A stretch of 6,537 nt of DNA from Alphaproteobacteria bacterium (GCA_017642625.1 JAGCOQ010000120.1:1-6537); one strand, 5' to 3'; shown: positions 1 to 6,123, numbered from the stretch's first letter. A program made the numbers and translations. The notes: generated by a model not told the origin, from the sequence alone.

Positions 1-22
1 AATAATACCGTATTGATTTTTC

Positions 23-51
23 TTGACTTTTGCGCGGGTTGCATACATAAT
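23..51 (+). promoter_or_regulatory. sigma70-type promoter of rplM-rpsI
   Basis: The -35 box TTGACT (23-28) and the -10 box CATAAT (46-51) each match consensus at 5 of 6 positions and are separated by exactly 17 bases. Transcription would start near position 58, leaving an untranslated leader of only about 25 bases. That is too short for an elaborate autoregulatory structure, so control here is probably at the promoter. A T-rich block (13-22) abuts the -35 box and could act as an upstream element, which is inference. Confidence 0.8.
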
Positions 52-82
52 ATGTCCGCAAAAATTTAAAAAAGGTTAAAAA

Positions 83-556
83 ATGACAACGACAAAATCG
101 TTAAAGAAAAGCGAATTAGATGCCAAATGGTATCTGATTGACGCGACAAATTGCACGTTGGGTCGTTTGGCGGCATATACCGCAAACATCTTGCGTGGCA
201 AGAATAAACCAACATGGACACCGAATATGGATTGCGGTGATCATGTTATTATCATCAATGCAGAAAAGGTTGCATTAAGCGGTCACAAAGACGAAAAGAC
301 TAAGTTCTTTTGGCATTCTTTGTGGACTGGTTCAACCAAGGAACGCACATTGGGTCAGATGCGCGAAGAAAAACCTGAAAAACTGATTACCAACGCGGTA
401 AAACGTATGATGGGTCGTCGCACAACCGTCGCATTGGCGAACAAACGTTTGACAAAGTTGCATGTATATGCCGGTGCCGAACACAAACACGCCGCGCAAA
501 ATCCAATCGTTATCGATTTTGCATCACTGAATCGTAAAAATAAAAGGGGTGAATAA
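83..556 (+). CDS. rplM: 50S ribosomal protein L13
   Basis: L13 is an early-assembling protein of the large ribosomal subunit that binds 23S rRNA. The 157 residues cover the whole family (E. coli form about 142), with an extra 12 or so at the N-terminus. Recognisable blocks are 'KWYLIDA' (15-21), 'LGRLA' (26-30), '[12 protein letters not shown]' (52-63) and '[15 protein letters not shown]' (127-141). The start at 83 is set by AAAGG at 71-75, seven bases upstream. The stop codon TAA overlaps the rpsI ATG by one base, the usual L13-S9 coupling. Odd points: the family's 'HTG.PGG' loop reads 'HSLWTGS' (78-84), and the 'P(R/K)GPLGR' loop is replaced by a longer '[14 protein letters not shown]' (111-124). 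Family identity is nevertheless certain. Confidence 0.97.
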   Translation: MTTTKSLKKSELDAKWYLIDATNCTLGRLAAYTANILRGKNKPTWTPNMDCGDHVIIINAEKVALSGHKDEKTKFFWHSLWTGSTKERTLGQMREEKPEKLITNAVKRMMGRRTTVALANKRLTKLHVYAGAEHKHAAQNPIVIDFASLNRKNKRGE

Positions 557-1089
557 TGGCAGAAGCAAAAAAAACTGCGGCAACAGCAAAGAAAGCAACC
601 GCAACGAAAGCGGCACCAAAAGCGGCCGCAACCAAGACCGTTAAGAAAGAAGCCCCTGCGAAAACAGCAGCAGCCAAGGCGACAACAGCAACCGCTAAAT
701 TGACGGGCGCAACATATGCAACTGGCAAACGTAAAGATTCCATTGCACGTGTCTATTTGGTTCCGGGCAAGGGCAACATTGTTGTTAACGACACACCGGT
801 GGCAAAATACTTCCGCCGTCCAGTGTTGCAAATGATTATCGCACAACCATTTAACATCACAAAGCGCGAAACCGCATATGATGCAATCTGCATGGTTGTT
901 GGCGGTGGTCTGTCGGGTCAAGCCGGTGCCGTCAAACACGGTATTTCCAAGGCATTGGAAAAGGCAGAACCAGATTTGCGTAAAGTTCTGAAAGCGGCTG
1001 GGTTCCTTACCCGCGATAGCCGTGTTGTTGAACGTAAACACTATGGTGTTCGCAAAGCTCGTCGTTCAACACAGTTTAGTAAACGTTAA
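556..1089 (+). CDS. rpsI: 30S ribosomal protein S9 with Ala/Lys/Thr-rich N-terminal tail
   Basis: S9 belongs to the small-subunit head; its C-terminal tail reaches the P-site tRNA. The core starts near residue 54 ('[13 protein letters not shown]') and continues through 'GKGNIVVN' (71-78), '[15 protein letters not shown]' (116-130), '[11 protein letters not shown]' (151-161) and the C-terminal '[11 protein letters not shown]', ending in the conserved Lys-Arg. The protein has 177 residues against about 130 in E. coli. The excess is an N-terminal tail in which 43 of the first 50 residues are Ala, Lys or Thr (12 Lys, two acidic residues), resembling histone H1-type tails. N-terminal extensions on S9 are known in alphaproteobacteria, but this composition is notable. 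The ribosome binding site AAAGGGGTGA (543-552) lies inside the end of rplM and nearly matches the 16S anti-SD, so this start is well supported and translation is probably coupled. Confidence 0.97.
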   Translation: MAEAKKTAATAKKATATKAAPKAAATKTVKKEAPAKTAAAKATTATAKLTGATYATGKRKDSIARVYLVPGKGNIVVNDTPVAKYFRRPVLQMIIAQPFNITKRETAYDAICMVVGGGLSGQAGAVKHGISKALEKAEPDLRKVLKAAGFLTRDSRVVERKHYGVRKARRSTQFSKR

Positions 1090-1100
1090 GTTTACAGTAT

Positions 1101-1137
1101 CAAAATCCGCCAAACTGGCGGATTTTGGTCGTTTTTT
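1101..1137 (+). terminator. intrinsic terminator of rplM-rpsI
   Basis: A perfect 11-bp stem (CAAAATCCGCC at 1101-1111 with GGCGGATTTTG at 1117-1127) closes a five-base loop (AAACT). A run of six T follows at 1132-1137, displaced four bases from the stem. It begins 11 bases after the rpsI stop codon. The A-rich and T-rich stem ends make it partly symmetric, so it could also work on the other strand. Confidence 0.82.
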
Positions 1138-1165
1138 GTGCAAACTTATGTTGAAACCGTATATA
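1136..1165 (+). promoter_or_regulatory. possible promoter of tig
   Basis: The best candidate I can find is TTGTGC (1136-1141) and TATATA (1160-1165) with an 18-base spacer, starting inside the T-run of the preceding terminator. The -35 box is weak (3 of 6). A separate TTGAAA at 1151-1156 has no correctly spaced -10. A promoter is expected here because a terminator precedes tig, but its exact place is uncertain. Confidence 0.3.
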
Positions 1166-1199
1166 GTTGCGGGGCAATTGTATAAAAAGGGTACCCAAT

Positions 1200-2498
1200 A
1201 TGTTTAAAAAAGAAAAAATCAAAGATTTACATTATTCTGTTAATGGCGTATTGACTGCTGACGAATTACAGGCGGCTGCTGATGAAATCTTGACTGAATA
1301 TGGCAAAAAAGCAAAAATGCCAGGATTTCGTCCGGGACACATTCCATTATCCGTATTACGTCAAAAGTTCAACGCATCTGCATACGGCGAAGCCATTGAT
1401 AAATTGATGAACCGCGATTTGAACGACTATGTCGCAGAAAAGAAATTGCGCCTTGCTGGTGCGCCAAAGGCTGATTTGGCTGGATGGGAAATTGGCAAAG
1501 ATGCAGAATACACAATGGATTTTGATATTTTGCCGGCATTACCTGAAATTGATTTGGATAAAATCACAGTCACCAAGAAAACGGCTAAATTGGACGAATC
1601 CGAAGTTGAAAAGTCTTTGGAAAACATCCGCAAAAGCCGCAGCACAGCCGAAAAGCAAGACGAAAAATACAAGGCTCAAAATGGCGACACCGCGGTCATT
1701 GATTTCAAAGGATTCATTGGCGATGACGCGTTCGAAGGTGGCGCAGCCGAAAAGCATCATTTGATTTTGGGTTCTGGGGCATTTATCCCAGGATTCGAAG
1801 ATCAAGTTATCAGCCACAAAGCCGGCGACAAGTTTGATGTCAATGTAAAGTTCCCAGCGGAATATCATGCTGAAAACTTGGCTGGTAAAGATGCCCGTTT
1901 CGAAGTTTTGGTTCATGAAGTTCGTAAACACATTTTGCCAGAATTAAATGACGAATTGGCAAAGTCAGTTGGACACGAATCCGTTGAAAAACTGCGCGAA
2001 CATATCCGCAAATTGTTGCAAGAACAATATGACGAAGCGGCACAACGCGACATGCGCAACGAATTGTTGGACAACTTGGCAGAAAAAGTGAAATTGGATT
2101 TGCCGGAAACTTTGGTTGAACAAGAACTGAATATGGCAAAGTCTGAACACGAACATCACAATGCCGAACATGGCCACGAACACAAGTGGGATGAAAAAGC
2201 GGAACGCAAAGATGCGGAACGCCGCGTTAAGTTGGGCTTAATCTTGGCGGAATGGGGCACCAATAACAAAGTAGAGGTGACCCGTGACGATTTGCAACAA
2301 GCCGTTTGGGCCGAAGCAGCGCGTTATCCAAACCCACAACAAGTATTTGAATTCTATAACAAGAATCAAAATGCTTTGGCAATGTTGCGTGGTATGATTT
2401 TTGAACGCAAAGCCCTGGATGCAATGTTGACCCATGTAAAACAAAAAGAAAAGGCTGTAAAGCCCGAAGAATTGTTTCAACAGGCCGACGTTCACTAA
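1200..2498 (+). CDS. tig: trigger factor, ribosome-associated chaperone and peptidyl-prolyl isomerase
   Basis: Trigger factor docks at the ribosomal exit tunnel and shields nascent chains. The start is ATG at 1200, with AAAAGGG (1185-1191) eight bases upstream; a longer reading from TTG 1167 has no such site. This gives 432 residues, the same length as E. coli. The N-terminal ribosome-binding domain (about 1-115) carries the signature 'GFRPGHIP' (42-49), where E. coli has GFRKGKVP. The FKBP-type PPIase domain (about 160-245) shows 'GDTAVIDFKGF', 'FEGG', 'LGSGAFIPGFEDQ' (190-202) and 'LAGKDARFEV'. The helical chaperone domain follows, from 'LPELNDELAKSVG' (246-258) to the end. Unusual is a histidine cluster, six His within residues 317-328. 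Unlike in many alphaproteobacteria, clpP and clpX do not follow; a terminator does. Confidence 0.96.
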   Translation: MFKKEKIKDLHYSVNGVLTADELQAAADEILTEYGKKAKMPGFRPGHIPLSVLRQKFNASAYGEAIDKLMNRDLNDYVAEKKLRLAGAPKADLAGWEIGKDAEYTMDFDILPALPEIDLDKITVTKKTAKLDESEVEKSLENIRKSRSTAEKQDEKYKAQNGDTAVIDFKGFIGDDAFEGGAAEKHHLILGSGAFIPGFEDQVISHKAGDKFDVNVKFPAEYHAENLAGKDARFEVLVHEVRKHILPELNDELAKSVGHESVEKLREHIRKLLQEQYDEAAQRDMRNELLDNLAEKVKLDLPETLVEQELNMAKSEHEHHNAEHGHEHKWDEKAERKDAERRVKLGLILAEWGTNNKVEVTRDDLQQAVWAEAARYPNPQQVFEFYNKNQNALAMLRGMIFERKALDAMLTHVKQKEKAVKPEELFQQADVH

Positions 2499-2504
2499 GT
2501 AAAA

Positions 2505-2530
2505 TAAAAACCCGCAACCGCGGGTTTTTA
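2505..2530 (+). terminator. intrinsic terminator of tig
   Basis: A perfect 11-bp stem (TAAAAACCCGC at 2505-2515 with GCGGGTTTTTA at 2520-2530) closes an AACC loop. It starts six bases after the tig stop codon. The five-T tract forms the 3' arm by pairing with a five-A tract, so the element is symmetric and should be able to stop transcription from either side. Confidence 0.85.
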
Positions 2531-2532
2531 TC

Positions 2533-2562
2533 TTGATTTATTTTACCAATTTATTCTAACAT
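2533..2562 (+). promoter_or_regulatory. possible promoter of thyA
   Basis: TTGATT (2533-2538, 4 of 6) and TAACAT (2557-2562, 4 of 6) are separated by 18 bases. The site lies between the tig terminator and thyA, where a promoter must exist if thyA is transcribed alone. Both boxes are mediocre, so the precise location is tentative. Confidence 0.38.
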
Positions 2563-2611
2563 CTGTGTCGTAGGCGGGGCAGGGATTATTTGAAAGAAAG
2601 GAAGTCACGCC

Positions 2612-3580
2612 ATGAAAGCATATCTGGATATTCTTGAATACATTTTAACAAAGGGCGATATCGTATTTAACGAACGTACGGGAAAGTGGACTGTGCGCAT
2701 ACCATGGGGCACAACATTTGAACACGATATGTCCAAGGGGTTCCCATTACTGACCACAAAAAAAATGGGATTGCTTAATATCTCTACGGAACTGGAGTTC
2801 TTCCTGTATGGCATTACCGACCGAAAATGGTTACAGGACAGAAACTGTCATATTTGGGACGAATGGGCAAACCCCGAAAAATGGAAACCGGTATATGAAG
2901 CCAATGTCGCAAAAATGGAAGAACAGGGCTGGTTGTTATTCCCCGAAGACAAAGAGAAAATGATGGCCGACGCCATCAGTGCAGAACGCGACCTGGGTCC
3001 AATTTACGGATACCAATGGCGTCATTTCGGTGCAAAATACAAGTTTAACCCAAGTGAAATTGATTTGGATCCAACCGCCAATTTTGATCCAAAATACCCC
3101 GGCGTTGACCAAGTTGCAAATGTTATAAAAGAACTTAAACGCGACCCATCAAACCGTCGCCTTGTTGTCACCGCAATGAACCCCGCTGAACAAAACAGAA
3201 TGGCATTGCCACCATGCCATGTTATGTTTCAACTTTTGGCGAACAAAGGCAAATTGAACCTGATATGGACGCAACGGTCATGCGACACTTTCTTGGGCAT
3301 TCCGTATAACATTGCATCTTATGGCATGCTGTTGCTGCTGTTTGCCAAAGAAACAGGGCTGGAACCCGGTATTTTAAAGGGCGAATTACACGATGTTCAC
3401 ATTTATGACGACCATCTGGATCAGGTCAGAGAGCAACTTAAACGCGAGCCGTACCCATTACCAACAGTGGTTATCCCAGACGAAAACTGGAACGGTATGT
3501 TAAATTGGCATGCCAAGGGTGGTTTTGTGTTAAAAGACTATGTTTGCCACGGAAAATTAAAGGGCGCGGTTGCGCGGTAA
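2612..3580 (+). CDS. thyA: thymidylate synthase, ThyA type with insertions
   Basis: ThyA makes dTMP from dUMP using 5,10-methylenetetrahydrofolate, releasing dihydrofolate. The catalytic Cys202 sits in 'LPPCHVMFQ'. Other E. coli-equivalent residues are present: Arg22, 'IWDEWA' (81-86), Tyr132, Arg182-Arg183, 'QRSCD' (221-225), Asn233 in 'PYNIASYG' (the dUMP-specifying Asn) and 'HIY' (263-265). Asn233 argues against a dCMP hydroxymethylase. It has 322 residues against 264 in E. coli, with insertions of about 36 residues after 'IWDEWA' and about 18 after 'QWR'; long forms such as that of Lactobacillus casei are known. The strong site AAAGGAAG (2597-2604) supports ATG 2612. Odd features: 'TAMNP' for the usual 'AWNP', 'HDVHIYDDH' for 'GDAHIY.NH', and a C-terminus 'GAVAR' where the family ends 'APVAV' or 'APVAI'. 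No folA follows. Confidence 0.93.
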   Translation: MKAYLDILEYILTKGDIVFNERTGKWTVRIPWGTTFEHDMSKGFPLLTTKKMGLLNISTELEFFLYGITDRKWLQDRNCHIWDEWANPEKWKPVYEANVAKMEEQGWLLFPEDKEKMMADAISAERDLGPIYGYQWRHFGAKYKFNPSEIDLDPTANFDPKYPGVDQVANVIKELKRDPSNRRLVVTAMNPAEQNRMALPPCHVMFQLLANKGKLNLIWTQRSCDTFLGIPYNIASYGMLLLLFAKETGLEPGILKGELHDVHIYDDHLDQVREQLKREPYPLPTVVIPDENWNGMLNWHAKGGFVLKDYVCHGKLKGAVAR

Positions 3581-3586
3581 AGGGAA

Positions 3587-3613
3587 AACCCGCCACGGTG
3601 GCGGGTTCTTTTT
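3587..3613 (+). terminator. intrinsic terminator of thyA
   Basis: AACCCGCC (3587-3594) pairs with GGCGGGTT (3600-3607) around the loop ACGGT, and a further A-T pair could tighten the loop to CGG. CTTTTT (3608-3613) follows directly. The hairpin begins six bases after the thyA stop codon. This is a classic Rho-independent terminator. Confidence 0.88.
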
Positions 3614-3624
3614 ACGCATTACGA

Positions 3625-3653
3625 TTGACAAATGTTAGATTTGGTGCTAAATT
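3625..3653 (+). promoter_or_regulatory. promoter of the coiled-coil gene
   Basis: A perfect consensus -35 box, TTGACA (3625-3630), is followed after 17 bases by TAAATT (3648-3653, 4 of 6). Transcription would start about 13 bases before the start codon, a leader barely long enough for the ribosome binding site. The site lies just after the thyA terminator. Confidence 0.6.
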
Positions 3654-3672
3654 GCGATAAAAGGTTAAAAAA

Positions 3673-4182
3673 ATGACAGAAAAAACATACAAAATGACCG
3701 CCGAAGAAAAGGCAAGCCGTATGACACACTTGAAACGCAAGTTTTACGACATCAATACTGTTCCGTCGTTATTACTGGAAGAGGAATTGGATCGTCGTGG
3801 AAAAAGCAACGACCAAAAATTGTTGGATGCAATTGAAAAATTGAAATTAATCGAACGCGAAATCATCACCTTGACCGAACAATATGATGCCAAGGTTTTA
3901 CAGGAAATGATTCTATTAAAACCACAGCATCAGCAACAAATACAACAACTGAATGATGCGCACAACCTTAAATACTACGAACTCTCGTCATCAAGAAACC
4001 CGGCGGTTATCGCAAGATTGGCGGATTTGCGGGAAAAGCAAGAAAAAGAAAAGCGCAAATTGATACAAAAGCAAACAGAAGAAAAAGATACAATTAGAAA
4101 ACGCGAAGCCAGAGCTCTGGAAAAGCGGAAAATGGATTTATTTATCGCTTTTTCTAAGATCCTTTACAACATCTATGCCTAA
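3673..4182 (+). CDS. hypothetical charged coiled-coil protein
   Basis: I do not recognise this family. The 169-residue product is rich in Lys, Glu, Arg and Gln, has no Cys, no signal peptide and no membrane segment, and so is probably cytoplasmic. Long helical, coiled-coil-like stretches are visible at about 32-100 ('LLLEEELDRRGKS', 'LKPQHQQQIQQLNDAHNLK') and about 110-155 ('LADLREKQEKEKRKLIQKQ'), broken by 'SSSRNPAV' (105-112). The C-terminus ('DLFIAFSKILYNIYA') turns hydrophobic and may be an amphipathic helix that packs in an oligomer or on a partner. The start is supported by AAGG (3661-3664) eight bases upstream. The leader and first codons (GGTT, A-run, ATGACA) nearly copy those of rplM. 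It has its own promoter and terminator. It could be a structural or nucleic-acid-associated adaptor, but nothing in the sequence decides this. Confidence 0.85.
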   Translation: MTEKTYKMTAEEKASRMTHLKRKFYDINTVPSLLLEEELDRRGKSNDQKLLDAIEKLKLIEREIITLTEQYDAKVLQEMILLKPQHQQQIQQLNDAHNLKYYELSSSRNPAVIARLADLREKQEKEKRKLIQKQTEEKDTIRKREARALEKRKMDLFIAFSKILYNIYA

Positions 4183-4187
4183 GTTTA

Positions 4188-4215
4188 AAAAAATCCGACA
4201 AAAGTCGGATTTTTT
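4188..4215 (+). terminator. intrinsic terminator of the coiled-coil gene
   Basis: A perfect 12-bp stem (six A plus TCCGAC at 4188-4199, with GTCGGA plus six T at 4204-4215) closes an AAAA loop. It starts five bases after the stop codon. The paired A and T tracts make it symmetric and potentially bidirectional. Confidence 0.88.
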
Positions 4216-4227
4216 ATTGTTATTTGC

Positions 4228-4256
4228 TTGATTTTTCATTTGTTTTCATTTAATAT
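4228..4256 (+). promoter_or_regulatory. probable promoter of rpsA
   Basis: TTGATT (4228-4233, 4 of 6) and TAATAT (4251-4256, 4 of 6) are separated by 17 bases, just after the preceding terminator. Transcription would start near 4263, giving an rpsA leader of about 97 bases. This spacing places the structured part of the leader right at the 5' end of the mRNA. Confidence 0.5.
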
Positions 4257-4262
4257 TGGTCT

Positions 4263-4359
4263 GCTTTTGCGGGTGGGCGCAATTGCAATCCGATTAACCC
4301 CACAAGACCTTTGCCTTTTCTAGAGCTTGGCAAATGGCAAACTTTGTTTGATTTTTCAT
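4263..4359 (+). promoter_or_regulatory. structured rpsA leader, candidate autoregulatory region
   Basis: The leader has no Shine-Dalgarno sequence near ATG 4360; the start is preceded by GATTTTTCAT. Possible structure seen directly: TTGCG (4267-4271) pairs with CGCAA (4278-4282), and its loop bases GTGGG (4273-4277) can pair with CCCAC (4299-4303), a potential H-type pseudoknot. Further on, TTTGCC (4310-4315) can pair with either of two GGCAAA copies (4329-4334, 4336-4341), and CAAAC (4338-4342) can form a small hairpin with GTTTG (4346-4350). In E. coli, S1 represses its own structured, SD-poor leader, so analogous feedback is a reasonable inference. No folding calculation was run. Confidence 0.45.
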
Positions 4360-6048
4360 ATGAAAGATTTATCCAAAGATTTATTTAATCCAATCGCAAA
4401 CGAAGACTTTGTCAAAATGTTTGACAAGGATTATGGTTCCCAGGAAACTCTGCAGGGTTACGCTACTAAGGGTACTGTAAAAGATATTCGTGGCGATTTT
4501 GTTATGGTTGATGTTGGCCTTAAATCCGAAGGTCGCATTCCGTTAAAAGAATTTGGCGCATCGGTGCCATCCGTTGGCGACATCATTGACGTTTTTGTTG
4601 AACGTTATGAATCCCGCGAAGGAACCGCTGTTCTGTCTTATACCAAGGCACGTGCTGAAAAAGCATGGAAAGATTTGGAAAAGACAGTTGCCGAAGGTAT
4701 TGACCCAGAAGGCACAATTATTGATGTCGTTCGTGGTGGTTACACCGTCGATATCAATGGCGTATTTGCATTTATGCCTTCGTCCCAGGTTGATCACAAA
4801 CCGGTTCGTGATGCCAAATCTTTGATTGGTTTAAAGGACAAGTTCCGTATTTTGAAGATGGACGCTTTGCGCACAAACGCAATCGTTTCCCGTCGTGCAA
4901 TCCAATCTGATACAATCGCTGAACAACAAAAAGAAGCGATGAAGAACATCTCGTTGGGTGCAGTTATTGAAGGAACTGTCAAGAATATCACCGATTACGG
5001 TGTGTTCGTTGATTTGGGCGGAATTGATGGTTTGTTGCACGTGACCGATTTGTCTTGGAAGCGCGTAAATCATCCACGCGAATTGGTTCATGTCGGCGAA
5101 AAGATTAAGGTGAAAGTTATCCAATTCGATCCTGAATCTCACCGTATTTCATTGGGTGCAAAACAGTTAGAAGAAGACCCATGGGAAACAGCTTCACGCG
5201 CATTTAATGTTGGCGATACTGTGACCGGTAAAGTTTCTTCTATTACTGACTATGGTGCATTCATTGACCTGGGCAACAATATCGAAGGTTTGGTCCATAT
5301 GTCTGAATTGTCATGGACAAACAAGAACATTCACCCAAGCAAAGTTTTGCAAGCGGGTCAAGAAGTCAATGTTGTTGTTCTGGGTATCGACCAAGAAAAA
5401 CGCCGCATTTCTTTGGGCTATAAACAATTGTTGCCAAATCCATGGAAACAATTTGCAGAAACCCACAATGTCGGCGACGTTGTCACTGGTCCAATCAAGA
5501 ACACAACTGAATTCGGTTTGTTCGTTGCATTGACACCTGAATTGGACGGTATGGTTCACATTTCCGATTTGTCTTGGAACAAACTGGACGAAGAAGAATT
5601 AAAGAAATTCGTCCGTGGCCAAGAAGTGACCGCCAAGATTTTGGATATTAATCCAGAAAAAGAACGCGTCACATTGGGTATCAAGCAATTGACCGAAAGT
5701 GCCGAAAACAACGCTGTTTCCATCAAGAAGGGCGCAGTTGTTTCCGGTACTGTTTCTGAAATTACACCTGATGAATTGATTTTGGCGTTGGCCGGTGATG
5801 CCAAGGGTATTATCCGTCGCACCGACTTGTCCCGCGAAAAATCGGAACAAGACACATCCAAATTCAATGTCGGCGATACAGTAGAAGCATCTGTTGTTTC
5901 CGTTGAAAACAACACTGTTAAACTGTCTATCCGTGCATTACAGGTGACATTGGAAAAGCAAGCCGTCAAAGAATTCGCTAACGAAGCCGACTCTGGTTCC
6001 GTCTTGGGCGACATCTTGGGCGCAGCGATTGAAAACAGCAAAAAATAA
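4360..6048 (+). CDS. rpsA: 30S ribosomal protein S1, six S1 RNA-binding domains
   Basis: S1 sits on the small subunit and binds and unfolds mRNA leaders during initiation. The 562 residues fit the family (E. coli 557). Six S1 (OB-fold) repeats lie at about 34-97, 115-180, 200-268, 285-354, 372-441 and 457-527. Domains 3-5 carry the best motif copies: 'NITDYGVFVDLGGIDGLLHV' (209-228), 'SITDYGAFIDLG' (294-305) and 'EFGLFVAL' (384-391), each followed by a 'DLSW' or 'ELSW' and a '(R/E)(I/V)(S/T)LG' block. Domains 1 and 2, which hold the ribosome, are more divergent, as usual. ATG 4360 ('MKDLSKDLF') is chosen over TTG 4327 because family similarity is absent before it; neither has a good SD. The gene stands alone between terminators rather than in a cmk-rpsA-ihfB cluster. 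Confidence 0.97.
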   Translation: MKDLSKDLFNPIANEDFVKMFDKDYGSQETLQGYATKGTVKDIRGDFVMVDVGLKSEGRIPLKEFGASVPSVGDIIDVFVERYESREGTAVLSYTKARAEKAWKDLEKTVAEGIDPEGTIIDVVRGGYTVDINGVFAFMPSSQVDHKPVRDAKSLIGLKDKFRILKMDALRTNAIVSRRAIQSDTIAEQQKEAMKNISLGAVIEGTVKNITDYGVFVDLGGIDGLLHVTDLSWKRVNHPRELVHVGEKIKVKVIQFDPESHRISLGAKQLEEDPWETASRAFNVGDTVTGKVSSITDYGAFIDLGNNIEGLVHMSELSWTNKNIHPSKVLQAGQEVNVVVLGIDQEKRRISLGYKQLLPNPWKQFAETHNVGDVVTGPIKNTTEFGLFVALTPELDGMVHISDLSWNKLDEEELKKFVRGQEVTAKILDINPEKERVTLGIKQLTESAENNAVSIKKGAVVSGTVSEITPDELILALAGDAKGIIRRTDLSREKSEQDTSKFNVGDTVEASVVSVENNTVKLSIRALQVTLEKQAVKEFANEADSGSVLGDILGAAIENSKK

Positions 6049-6071
6049 TTTCTGTTAAAATCGTATAAAAT

Positions 6072-6109
6072 TGACCGAGTATGTTATTGACATGCTCGGT
6101 CATTTTTTT
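6072..6109 (+). terminator. intrinsic terminator of rpsA
   Basis: TGACCGAG (6072-6079) pairs with CTCGGTCA (6095-6102). The helix can extend inward by five more pairs (TATGT at 6080-6084 with ACATG at 6090-6094, one T-G wobble), leaving the loop TATTG. Seven T follow (6103-6109). It starts 23 bases after the rpsA stop codon. Confidence 0.9.
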
Positions 6110-6123
6110 CTACCCTTTAACAT

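Noticed and set aside
355..1041. Long minus-strand open frame opposite rplM and rpsI (228 codons, Cys- and Phe-rich)
   Set aside because: It lies opposite two certain ribosomal protein genes. The Cys/Phe-rich product is what the complement of Ala/Lys-rich coding sequence gives, and it has no family features.
1189..1196. Palindrome GGGTACCC over the tig ribosome binding site as an operator or hairpin
   Set aside because: An eight-base palindrome without a loop cannot fold on itself and is short enough to arise by chance; no second copy was seen.
1167..1199. Longer trigger factor start at TTG 1167
   Set aside because: It would add 11 residues unlike the family. The Shine-Dalgarno sequence AAAAGGG is correctly spaced for ATG 1200, which gives the standard 432 residues.
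2867..3050. ThyA read as a dCMP hydroxymethylase or phage-type relative
   Set aside because: Asn233 in 'PYNIASYG' is the dUMP-specifying residue, and no phage genes are nearby; ordinary thymidylate synthase fits best.
4327..4359. Longer S1 start at TTG 4327
   Set aside because: The 11 added residues do not resemble S1, and a TTG start without a good ribosome binding site is less likely than ATG 4360.
6087..6116. TTGACA at 6087-6092 as -35 box of the last gene
   Set aside because: The hexamer is perfect, but the best -10 at a usable distance (TACCCT, 6111-6116) matches only 3 of 6, and the -35 lies within the terminator loop and stem. Not strong enough to annotate.
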